64,000 nt of DNA from Staphylotrichum longicolle (lineage: Eukaryota > Ascomycota > Sordariomycetes > Sordariales > Chaetomiaceae): NCBI GenBank assembly GCA_019096155.1, contig JAHCVI010000001.1, positions 7,874,001 to 7,938,000 on the forward strand, given 5' to 3'. Below the pieces are notes generated by a model. It ran no database searches, was not told the origin of the DNA, and saw only the letters and a list, made by a program, of their open reading frames with translations. A program made the translations under genes and the position numbers. Below, in pieces: positions 47,795-57,889 of this stretch. Numbering within the stretch: position 1 is the first letter of the stretch; every line of letters starts with the position of its first letter.

Positions 47795-49613
47795 ATGGCG
47801 GTCGTTCTTACTTCTGAGGATGATGGCTACTTCTCGTCCTCATTGCGCCGCTCCCACTCGCAGCCAAAGTTTGGCTCCAAGCGCTCGGATCTTCATAGTT
47901 CAGCGTCAACCTCCCGTCTCAGCGATTTGATCTACTCCAAGCCAACGGCCACTTTTTCCGCATCGCCAGGATCCTCGGCACCGTCATCTCCGCAGGCCAC
48001 CCACGCCGAATCCGCCGATCTGTCGGATTCATCTACCCCAGCCACAAACTTCTCTTTAGCATCGGACTGCGACGATGCATCGGAAACGCCAGAAGAAGTC
48101 TTCCTTGGGCAAGCCGCGGATCAAGGGTACTTTGGCCGTCTAGGGAATCCAGGGCCTTCGCCGAGCCTAGAGGCCGACGATTCGGACTCGTCATCCCCCG
48201 GCGAACATGACGACTCTGCTGCCACATCAAGGCCCGGGAGTCCAGACTTTCAGGAGAGAGCCGAGGACGATATTGCTGTGCGGAGTCAACCTTCAAGACA
48301 CGTTGACTACTTGTCGCATAACTGGCGCGAGGAAGACATATGGTCATCCTGGAAGCTGATCGTGTCGCGGAGAGGCGACTACAACAACTCTGCCCGCCTG
48401 GAAAATGCATCGTGGAGGACGTGGATGAAATCGAAAAACAACCTGGACACCGTGTCGGCCGAGACGCTGAATTGGTATGTAATCGCCGTGTGCTTGCCTT
48501 CTGCGGGGCATGTTGGATCTAACCCAGTCCAGGCTCAAGGATTACGATGTAACATGGCTTTATGGGCCGTTGCAAACCGGCACGTCGAGCATGAACCACA
48601 CATCGAACAGTTCCAACAGCGCTCGGCTGTCCAAGTCGAACTCGTTCATCCAGAAGAAGCCCATCCTGAAGAAGAGGAGCATGTCGGAAATTATGCTCCA
48701 GAGGTCTCTTTCCACGTCCTCGCTTGTGAAGCAAGCAGCCGCGGCGGTGCAGGCGCAACAGAAGAAAGGCGGTCTGAAGCGGATAGGCAGGCGGCCGGGT
48801 CTCGAGCGAGCGAATACCGACTACATCACCTTCCCCTTCTCGTCGCGCGGGTTCAGCCACGATGGCACCAGCTTGTATCCTTCTACGCGATCGTCCGGGA
48901 TCGTTTCCCCGAATGGTGGGCGGAAGCACATCCACTTCAACGAGCAGGTATCTCAGTGCATTGCGGTTGACGTCAAGGGCGGGGATGACGACGATGATGA
49001 TGCCGACATGGCTCGCTATCAGGCCGACAGCGACTCGGACGACGGAGCCATCATGATGAAGCGCACGCAGAGCAAAAAGAGGCGGCCGATACTGAAACAG
49101 GCAAAGAGCCACAGCAATGGCGGAGAGAGCAAGACGATCGCCATGCTTCCTTCCACGACGCTGAAGTGCCGGGAAGACTCTCCTGACTCGAAGGAAACAG
49201 CCATGAAGCACAGCACGAGCGGTGGATTTAGGAGCCCGATCTTGTCGCCCTCATCGTCCCAGGAAACCCTGCGGCCGTCCAAGAAGTCGGGAAAGATCTT
49301 TTTTGCAGGAGATGAGGATGACGACGACGACGAGGATGAAGATGAGGACACGGGCAGGGTGGAGTTCCGAACCGACGTGTTTTCATCCTCGCAGCACGGC
49401 GAGGGGGGCTCTGGACTGCGCCGGTCGGTATCTTCGACCAGCCTATCAGGCGAGCCAGCGGGCATGCGCAGGACGGCGTCGGGCATGTTCATGCCGGTCG
49501 AAGAAAGGGCGCCTGGTCCTCTGGACGAAGGCCTGATCGGTCGAATCATTGATACGGTAAATACGGCCCGGGATATCGCCCACGTCATCATGAACGTGGG
49601 GTGGAGGAGTTGA
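47795..49613 (+). CDS. REG1: REG1-like protein phosphatase 1 regulatory subunit (DUF1752)
   Basis: Two exons, 47795..48474 and 48533..49613, give 586 aa; donor GTATGT, branch CTAAC, acceptor TCCAG. The conserved fungal block HVDYLSHNWREEDIW...SWRTWMKSKNNLDTVSAETLNWLKDYDVTWLYGPL spans the splice site and defines the DUF1752/Reg1 family. A KHIHF motif (about residues 358-362) in KHIHFNEQVSQCIAVDV fits the RVxF-type PP1 docking site. Acidic runs (DDDDDD, EDDDDDEDEDED) and basic patches (KKRRPILKQ) follow. In yeast Reg1 directs Glc7 to the Snf1 kinase and enforces glucose repression; a similar role is inferred. The start ATG at 47795 opens MAVVLTSEDDGYFSSSLRRSHS. Confidence 0.88.
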
Positions 49614-50812
49614 TCTCTTTGTGGCGAGACCGCGTGTTGTTAACCAACGTTGTTTTTTCCAGAAGGAGGATGCGCTCGGATCCAATCGACTTCGACACAA
49701 ATCGAAGAGTTTTCAGGGGCTGTACGATTAAAGACGAAAAAGCATTAGGTCGATGGCGTTCTGGGGCCCCCGGGGGTCGCGACACGGGGGCGGAGCCCGT
49801 CGCCCCAGGCACGACGGAAGCCGTTTTGTATCGCTATCGCGGGTGTCGTTCGAGGCTTGGGTGCGCGGATTGTTCACGACAGGAAACATGCATTGGGCGG
49901 GGTGTTTGCGCAGGTCTGCTTTCCACAGGTACCGGTTTTTGCTATTCTCAGTTTTGGTTGTCATTCTTGAGCCGCCGGGGGGGCTGCTCGAACGGTCGAG
50001 TTCTTTATTTGGGTCTATGGCTCAGGCAATACCCACCGGTACCTTGCTTTTGGTGGGATTTCTTCGCTTTCTTTTGGGGGCGCGACTTTTGGCAACGGGA
50101 TACGGGCGGGGGAAAGGGATGGGTTCTAGGCTTTTGTATTGATAGCCCAAGCGGTGGAGCGGCTGTGGCTCAGCCGTTGGAGTTAAGGAAGATAAAAAGG
50201 GAAACAAGACAGACTACACTACAAGCAGCCCGAATGAGTGTTTCCTGTGACTTGACAATGGGTTCTCTGGGGTCCAGGTTCTCGACATTGCAGATCCATG
50301 GGCAAGTGCCCGAGTGTTGGGTTGACAGATTGACAGATTGACAGAGTAGTTTGGCGCATTGGAAAGTAGCGATGAGTTCATCGTAACCAATCGACTCAAA
50401 AAAATGGAAATGCGTACTTTCGTACCTTAGCCTGTTTCCGCACAACGATTACTCTAACACAGACCTTAACTTCTGTACAAATTTATGGACTCGGTCGACC
50501 CGTAACGTTCATCTTGAATTCCTGTGTAAGATGTTGGGTTTGAGGGGCTTCCCAAGTGCCAAGACAAGTGTGGGTCCGGCCCAGGAAGCTCAGGCCGCCC
50601 CAAGGCTGCTGGGGAACGCGTTGCATCGGGAGCTGCCTTGAGCTGCGGCTGCAGTGCTCCAACCTGACAGCCAACTTCCAAACCAAACCGATTCATCACC
50701 GTCCACCGCCATCAACGCCCTCCACATCGACGCCAGCATCAAGCAACCGCATTGACAGCACTGTTGTCCTTCCAGATACCGAGACGACCGAACCAAGACA
50801 CACAATTACAAC
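49614..50812. other. Intergenic region, REG1 to PRE2
   Basis: 1.2 kb between tandem genes. It includes three exact 8-bp TTGACAGA repeats (50322-50345) and the recurring 10-mer GTACCTTAGC at 50422-50431, about 380 bp upstream of PRE2. No gene seen. Confidence 0.6.
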
Positions 50813-51744
50813 ATGGATACCCTCGTGGCGCGGTACAGCCGCCCGACATACCAGCAGAATGAGGTCTTCTCAGAGCAGGACCAGCAGGACTTCACCGATG
50901 TTGTGCCTCCCCTCTCCCTCAAGTTTGCCATGCCGCCCGTAGCACACGTAAGTCTTACGAGTTCTGAATTCCCCTCGGGATAACCGCCGCGTGCTGACGG
51001 AGCATCACCCGTAACCTGCAGCCCTCCGCCTGGCTCCGCGCAGCAACAGACGACCGCTCGAACCCATCCTGCCCGATCAAGATTGCCCACGGCACAACGA
51101 CGCTCGCGTTCCGCTTCCAGGGCGGCATCATCGTGGCGACCGACTCGCGCGCGACGGCGGGCAACTGGATCGCCTCGCAGACGGTCAAGAAGGTGATCGA
51201 GATCAACTCGGACTTGCTCGGCACCATGGCCGGCGGCGCCGCCGACTGCCAGTACTGGCTCGCCTGGCTGGGCATGCAGTGCCGTCTGCACGAGCTGCGC
51301 CACAAGCGCCGCATCAGCGTCGCCGCCGCCAGCAAGATCCTCGCCAACCTCGTCTACCAGTACAAGGGCATGGGCCTGTCCATGGGCACCATGTGCGCCG
51401 GCGTCACCAAGGAGGAGGGGCCCGCGCTCTACTACATCGACTCGGACGGCACCCGCCTGGCCGGCGACCTGTTCTGCGTCGGCTCCGGCCAGACGTTCGC
51501 CTACGGCGTCCTCGACGCCGAGTACCGGTGGGACCTGACGACCGAGGAGGCCCTCGAGCTGGGCAGCCGCAGCATCCTGGCCGCCACCCACCGCGACGCC
51601 TACTCGGGCGGCTTCATCAACTTGTACCACGTCAAGGAGTCGGGCTGGGAGAAGCACGGCTTCACCGACACCAACCCGGTCTTTTGGAAGACCAAGCTGG
51701 AGAAGGGCGAGTTCAGCAACGTCACGAGCAACTTTGCGGAGTAA
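50813..51744 (+). CDS. PRE2: 20S proteasome subunit beta-5 (chymotrypsin-like), precursor
   Basis: The chymotrypsin-like catalytic subunit of the 20S core. Two exons, 50813..50947 and 51022..51744, give 285 aa; donor GTAAGT, branch GTAAC, acceptor TGCAG. A propeptide of about 69 residues ends in HG, and mature Thr1 (residue 70) starts TTTLAFRFQGGIIVATDSRA. Asp17 and Lys33 of the mature enzyme are present (VATDSRA; QTVKK), as is the GTMAGGAADCQYW block and GSGQTFAYGVLD. All catalytic residues are intact. It is convergent with QRI7. Confidence 0.97.
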
Positions 51745-52414
51745 AGCGGGGACCTCCGTTGGGGTGGGGAAGGAAAGGAAGGGAAAGGGTGCCGTGTGGT
51801 ATTTGGGCTTGGGAAACTTTATCAAGGGGGCACGGCGTCAGTCTAGTATTTGGGATCACGAGAGCACGGCTTGTAGATGTACAACAGAGCATTGAACACT
51901 CTCGCAGGACACGTTCTCTTGCCTCTCGCCGTGAAATATGATGTAAATGTTAGACCAGCTAAGTTTGTAAGGTGCTCAGGTATACAGTTTATCGGAGTAT
52001 TAAACACAATATTGTACAGGACGTTGGTTAGAGGCCGGCGGGCTCACTCTGGGAGAACTGCCCAATGGTGAGAAACTCTCGGGCCCGGTGCTGATGACCC
52101 TGTCATTCTCTTCCTTTGAAGCCTTTCCTCAAGCGTCTGCCCGTGTCGCCCGCCTCTCTCACTTCGTCTCCGCTGCCGCTTCTTTCTTTTCCTGGGTATT
52201 CATCACCAGAACTCTCTGAAACCTTCTCGAACCCCTCATCGTGAACCTGATCCCCCAGGCTCCACTTCCTCATCGTTTGCTGCGGGTTGAGCGACACTGC
52301 TCTTCTCATAACAGGCTCCCTTGCTCACCCCTGCCCAGAAGCCGCTGTCCAGTTCTGGTACACCCGCGGTGTGACCATGAGGCGTCGGGAACACTTCTCC
52401 TCTCCAAACCTCAC
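51745..52414. other. Convergent spacer, PRE2/QRI7
   Basis: 670 bp between two stop codons on opposite strands; 3' UTRs expected. The T/C-rich stretch at 52100-52215 has no ORF of note. Confidence 0.65.
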
Positions 52415-54148
52415 CTACTTCCTCGGCAACGAGAACCTCTTCCTGGCCGCCTCCTCGTTGGTCATCCACCCGTCCGCGGCCAGGATGCCGTCGACCCGGT
52501 CCTCCTTCTTCTTCTCACTGCTACCACTGACCTTGGCATTGCCGATGGCATTCGGTGCAGCGGCAGCGGCCGCGGCGGCGGCGGCGGGATCGGGACTCGA
52601 GGCGTTGTCGTCCATCGACCACTTGCGGATGGGCCGCACGCTCAGCTCGCTCTGCCAGCCGGCCTCGTACATCTCGGCGCCGGCCCAGGCGATCATGGCC
52701 GCGTTGTCGGTGCACAGCTCCGGCGGCGGGCAGGTCACCTGGACCTTGTCGTAGCCCCGCACGCGGAGCACAGCGCGGAGGACGTGGAGAAGGTAGCGGT
52801 TGCGGGCGACGCCGCCCGAGACGACGAGGGTGGGGGTGGCGGCGGCGTCGGCTTCTCCTTCTCCCCCCTCCTGCTCCTGCACCTGTTCCTGTTTCTGCCG
52901 CGTTGTGGCCGCCTCCTTTGCCATGGCATCCAGGGCAAAGATGATCCTGCTCGCGACGTGCTCGAAGGCGAGCCGCATGGCCTGGCGCGCGAGCTCCCGG
53001 CGCTGGTCGACGCCCATGTCCGGGTCCTTGCGCACGATGGCCTGGACCTGGCCGCCCAGGCCGGAGAAGTCAAAGGCCATGTCGCGGCGCTCGGCGAAGG
53101 GCGGGGTGAGGAACCAGCCATGGTCCGGGGAGGTGTACGTCTTGATCTCGTCGGCCCGCCTGGCCGGGGGCGTGTAGTCGTACGCCTGGCCGCTGTCGTC
53201 CTGTTGCGCGTCGGGAAAGGCAAAGGCCTCAAGCTGGGGCCCGTACATAATGTCCTCTGCCTCGGCGAGGACGGCGGCGGGCAGGACGGCGCGGGCGCAC
53301 TTGTCGAGCATGTCGCCGATGGCGACGTTCTGGGACTCGGCGAGGGTGCTGTGGGAGGTGATGGAGCGGGAGAGGAGGAGCTGGGTGTGGCCGCCCGAGA
53401 CGAGGAGAGTCAAAAAGGGGAAGGACGGCTCGGGCGGCTTTGCCCAGTCCCTCGGCGGCGGAGGTCGGGGCCCTGGCTCCAATCCCTTGGTCCAGCCAAA
53501 GTGCCACGGCTGGGCCAGAGCCGATACCAGGCGCGGCGTCAGGGCGTGAGCCTGCATGTGGTGCACGCCGACCAGCGGCACCTGCCATGCCACGGCCAGT
53601 CCCTTGGCCATGGTTAACCCGACAGACAGGCTGCCGGTCATGCCTGGCCCGCGGGTGACGCAGATGAGGTTGGGCTTGCGGTGCTTTGTGAGCTTTGGCC
53701 CGTCGAAGGCCAGGGTGCGAGGGCCCAGGTTCCGAGCAGTCCAGGGCAGGTGCTTCAGGCTGGACTCGACGAGCTGGGCGATTTGGGACATGTGCGACTC
53801 GACGGCGATGATGGGCTCGATGCCGCCGAACTCGCGGTTGTCGGACGTGATCTTGTGGCTGAATATGATGCGGGCGCAACTGCCAAACTTCTCGACGATG
53901 GCGACGCAGGTGTCATCGCACGAAGTCTCGATGGCGAGGACCAGCAGCCGCGGTGGGAGGGGCACGGCATCAGGTTTGGTCCTGGGTTGGAGTGAGGGCT
54001 GGACTGGAGGTCTGACGAGTTCTGGGATGTTGAGTTGCGGGATGCTGCTAGCTTGATGTCTGCCAAGTGCAGACAGCATCATGCGTCGAGGGCCTGCCCT
54101 GCGCGGGCATGCGAGCAGCAGCAGCCCGTGTGATCTTGGTGGTTTCAT
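52415..54148 (-). CDS. QRI7: Mitochondrial tRNA N6-threonylcarbamoyladenosine transferase (QRI7/OSGEPL1)
   Basis: Transfers threonylcarbamoyl to A37 of ANN-decoding tRNAs in mitochondria (TsaD/Kae1 family). One exon, 577 aa. The N-terminus (MKPPRSHGLLLLACPRRAGPRRMM) is Arg-rich without acidic residues, a likely presequence. ASKHA-fold motifs are IETSCDDTCVAIVE, GVHHMQAH (metal-binding His), LLVSGGHTQLLL and LVVSGGVARNRYLL. The bacterial-type pattern and presequence favour QRI7 over cytosolic KAE1. A Gln/Glu-rich insert precedes the last motif, and a run of ten Ala lies in a C-terminal extension of about 60 residues. The older family name 'glycoprotease' is historical; no protease activity is implied. 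Confidence 0.92.
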   Translation of the reverse strand: MKPPRSHGLLLLACPRRAGPRRMMLSALGRHQASSIPQLNIPELVRPPVQPSLQPRTKPDAVPLPPRLLVLAIETSCDDTCVAIVEKFGSCARIIFSHKITSDNREFGGIEPIIAVESHMSQIAQLVESSLKHLPWTARNLGPRTLAFDGPKLTKHRKPNLICVTRGPGMTGSLSVGLTMAKGLAVAWQVPLVGVHHMQAHALTPRLVSALAQPWHFGWTKGLEPGPRPPPPRDWAKPPEPSFPFLTLLVSGGHTQLLLSRSITSHSTLAESQNVAIGDMLDKCARAVLPAAVLAEAEDIMYGPQLEAFAFPDAQQDDSGQAYDYTPPARRADEIKTYTSPDHGWFLTPPFAERRDMAFDFSGLGGQVQAIVRKDPDMGVDQRRELARQAMRLAFEHVASRIIFALDAMAKEAATTRQKQEQVQEQEGGEGEADAAATPTLVVSGGVARNRYLLHVLRAVLRVRGYDKVQVTCPPPELCTDNAAMIAWAGAEMYEAGWQSELSVRPIRKWSMDDNASSPDPAAAAAAAAAAPNAIGNAKVSGSSEKKKEDRVDGILAADGWMTNEEAARKRFSLPRK

Positions 54149-54700
54149 GGTCGTCGAGGTTGTGTGTTGTGAGTGTAGAAAAACTGAGTTTGCTTCATCT
54201 CACATATCGGGTACTGTATCAGTCGAATGTGCGATTGAAATCTACCCAGCCATTTCAAGGGCTCGATCTTCAAAATGCACAGTGCTCCAACAATCCCCAG
54301 GCTGAAGGCTGAGATGTGGAATCTACTTATTGAATGAAGCTGCGAGCCGTCAAGGTGCTCAATGCGAGTCAAGTTGATTGTTTTCTTGTTTGGCTGAAAG
54401 CGAGGTCCGCAGCTGGCGCCAGCTGCCAGTGCCAGCCCCTGAATCATCCCCTAATCGTCAACAACAAACCATACTGCCTCCCTCTCTGGCCCAGAGGCTC
54501 GCCTGAACGATTTAAAAAAAAGAACAACCAGTATATACCTAAAGCTCAACGCCTGTTTGATGCCTATGCAGTATGCAACTCTCTCTGGTCATGCCATGGC
54601 CCAGGTCTATCTCTCCTTTGCAAGCCATTTCTGTCCCCTCCTCGTTCCTTTCCGCATTCTTTCTCCTTCTCTGTTTTCCAAATTCCCTTCTCCTCATGCT
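54149..54700. other. Spacer between membrane glycoprotein gene and QRI7
   Basis: 552 bp between two minus-strand genes, presumably the 3' UTR of the upstream gene and the QRI7 promoter. No gene seen. Confidence 0.65.
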
Positions 54701-57524
54701 TCACCTGCCCCCATTAACCCCAACCCAGTTCCTCCACTCACACTTGCAACCCCCCGTACCCCCATCCATCCCGCCCAGGCTCGGGTTAAACTCCCCCGCC
54801 GCATTCACCAGGTTCCCCGTGGTATTCATGTTATTCGCCACGAACCGCGCGTCGTTGAGCACGATCCTCTGCCGGTCGTCCACGCCGCGCACAAACACAA
54901 ACTTCTTGCCGAGCCGCCCGCCGTGCGTGTCCAGCGTCACCGTGACCGGGTAGGGGAAGCTGCCCGGCTGCGTCGAGTTCCTGTCCGCCGCGCCCCCGCC
55001 GCCCACGGACCTGTTGGCGCCGCCGCCGCGCAGGAGGGCGGTGGTGTTGCCCGTGCGCGTCCAGATCTCGACCCGGTACCGCACCGAGAGCCAGGTGACG
55101 AGGAACTTGGCCTCCGTCTTGAGGGAGCCGCCGTTGAGGTCCGCGGGGACCGGGCTCGCGCCGCTGCCGACGAGGGCGTCGACCGACTTGACGTAGGTGG
55201 TCTTGTTGAAGTAGGTGTAGAAGGCGTAGCGCTCGGTGGGCAGGCCCCGGTCGAAGAGGCGGAGGGGCTGCTGCGTCGGGAAGGCGAGGAGGACGGCGGG
55301 CGCGCCGGTGCCGTCGCGGTCGAGCGCCGGCGGCGGGGCGATGTCCGAGGCGTTGAGGAGGCCCTGGCCCGCCGTGATGTTGGTCTGCGGGAAGACGTCG
55401 CGGCGGCTGAGGAGGTTGGGCCCGGCCGTGTCGTTGACGGACCGCAGCATGGTGATGTAGAAGGGCGTGGGCTCGCCGCCCTTGTCCGGCGACACGACGC
55501 CGTCGGTGGTGTTGCCGAGGAAGAAGATCTCTTGGAAGTTTGGGGGCGGCGGATCCGACCGAAGAGTGAGGCTGGAGCCTGGCTCGGCACGCGATTGCAA
55601 GAAATGTCGGACGAGAGAGGTGAAACCCGTGACTGGGATAGCACGCGGGCTTGTGGTGGCGGTGGCGGTTGTTGTCCTTGTGTTGTTAGGCTTCGGCAGC
55701 GGTTGCGAGGTTCCACGGTCGGTTGGAGTCGGACGAGGAGGATCCTCGGTGACGTTCCATGACTGCCGGGTGTTGTTGTCGAACTGAATTTGGATCACAA
55801 AGCTCGGCTGGCTTGCGTCAAAGGGTGCCACGGAGTCTGCCTGCTCCTTAGGGAGGGCACAGGTCCAGAGCGTCGGCGGCTGAACGCATGCCGCCGTGGC
55901 GTCCGACTCGGGCCCGATGACCGTCGAAATACCCGTAGGTATCGGCGGGAAGTTGGTGAGGTTGAGGAACTGCGACGGCACTGTTGCCTCGGCCGCTGTA
56001 TGGCGCGTCAGGAGCACACCAAGGGTGACGCCCAGGGCAGTCAGCAGAAGCATCGCTATGCAGAGGCCCACGCAAACCCGCCTCCGCTTCCTCCCCTCGC
56101 GCCCGGGTCGGCCAAAGCAGCCGCAGCAGGGGAAACAGCCACGGCCATGCCAGAACCGGCCCGCCTTCCACGCGACGGCGTCCTCCTTCTCGTGCCGCCG
56201 GCGCCGCCTCTCTGCTTTCTGTCTCGGGCCGTGCCCGGAGACGTCATGGAAATGATCGCCAGGTACGAACGACCCCAGCGGTCGGTCCGGTAGCCTCTGC
56301 TGGTAAGTAGCAGGCAGTGGTGTTATCGGGACATCCGTCATACCGATGGCGCCCTGAGAAGTCATGGTCTGCGACAAGCCTGGGGGAACTGGCCCGGGTG
56401 ATGGCGGATACATGTTGTTTAGCGGATGGCCTGCGGGGAAAACTGCGCGATAGCGGACGTTGTGGGCTTTTGATGGCGGTGAGTATGGAGGTGGCAACTC
56501 CCCAGGTGTTTGTACTTCTTGGGCCATCATACGTGGCTTCTCGGCCAGGGGTGGCGTTTGCGAGGGTGCGGGCGCTGCCATTGATGACGAGGGCGGCGGA
56601 GACGAAACTTCCTCGATAATAATTTCTGGAGGCCGGTGGAATGCTCGGGGCGTGCTCCGCGAGCCAGTCGAAGATTCAGCTTCGGGCTGGGTGTGAAACG
56701 GGGAGAAACCGTTCTTCTTATCCACGTCCTTATACCACTGTTGACCCTCGTCAACCTTGGGTTGACCAGAAGCAGGGCTTTGTGGCGTCGGTGGTCCGAA
56801 GGGCGAGGTCACCTGGTCCCACCATCCTTGAGACTGCGCGCTCCCACCTGTGGCCGACCGCTGGCGGCCTTTGATGAATCGGATAGATTTCCTTTGTGTT
56901 GTGGCTGGGCTACCATCTTCCTCGAAGAGTGTAACTGGAGTCGCCATATCATCATCATCCTCGTCACTGACATAAATCGGCGTCGTCACTGTGTCTCTGA
57001 CGTTCTTCCTGTCCCTGGCCCCTGTGGAAACTTCTCCTTTGTCGGCCGCAGGAATAGGCGAGACATCAGCCGGCCTATAATGCTGAGGGATCGAAGGAAC
57101 GGCCGGCACGTAGCCTCGTTGAACCGGCCGTGGCGAGGTGCCGTCATCAGTGTCAGGAGACCACGCGGATACCGGTTGGTTGGGCGAGACCACGTTGGAG
57201 GGCGCAAAGTACAGAGGAAACTCCATGGGTGTCTCGACGACGGCGGTCTGTGGGCTGATGACAACGTCCGAGTCCGAGGGCATCTCGAAACCGATCACGA
57301 TAGGCCGAGCACTCGGCGACAAGTCCGGCTGCGGAGAAGCGTCGGCAATCAGCCTCTCGATCCTCTTGCCCTTGGTTGGCTTCCGCCCAAGCAGCCAGCC
57401 AAGGGTGCCAATGGAGTCGTCGGTTCGCGAGCCCTCGAGAGCCTCCAGGGCAGCGGGGTCCACGAACTTGCCCGTCCGAGTCTCTCGACGCTCAGCGTTT
57501 GGCCGCATCTGGTGAACGATGTGT

Positions 57525-57556
<32 letters not shown>

Positions 57557-57889
57557 TTGTTGCTGGCGGAACTTGGACATGTCGGTGACGATCGTGATGC
57601 CGGCCATCTCGTTCTGAAATTTTTGGCGCTTGCGGGATGTTAACCTATTCATTTTCGGCACTGAGCGGCGGGCTGCTGAGTGTGAGGAACGTTGAGATGT
57701 GTGCCGTCTCAGTTGCCGTGACGCCTCGCTCATGGCATTGCCCGTCCTCTCCGACCCCGAAAGCAGAGGGCTAGGCCGTGCCGTAATGGGCGTCACCACC
57801 TCGTCGTCTTCCCAGTCTTCCCATTCATCCTTGGTTCTGGCTGACATGCGGTTGTCGGTGCCGAGCTGGGGCGGTTGTAGCCTGTTCAT
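54701..57889 (-). CDS. Large single-pass membrane glycoprotein, unnamed fungal family
   Basis: One exon, 1062 aa, from ATG at 57889 (MNRLQPPQLG). I do not recognise a named domain. Residues 1 to about 600 are hydrophilic and disordered: an acidic DEWEDWEDDE patch, a run of 14 Gln (about 109-122) and Pro/Ser-rich stretches with PPPYSPP. A Cys/Arg-rich patch (GCFPCCGCFGRPGREGRKRRR) directly precedes one membrane helix (VCVGLCIAMLLLTALGVTLGVLL, about 605-628). The remaining roughly 430 residues carry many N-glycosylation sequons (NLT, NNT, NVT, NTT, NDT, NIT, NAS, NKT), beta-rich blocks such as RYAFYTYFNKTTYVKSV and VRYRVEIWTRTGN, and end with CKCEW. Topology is predicted cytosolic N-terminus and external C-terminus, as in a wall sensor or receptor. 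No kinase or catalytic motif is visible. Confidence 0.8.
57522..57565 (-). repeat. CAG/CAA repeat encoding polyglutamine
   Basis: A mixed CAG/CAA tract encoding 14 Gln in the N-terminal region of the membrane glycoprotein; likely length-variable. Confidence 0.8.

Noticed and set aside
54701..57889. Calling the large membrane protein a glycoprotease
   Set aside because: No TsaD/Kae1 motifs are present; those are in the neighbouring QRI7 gene.
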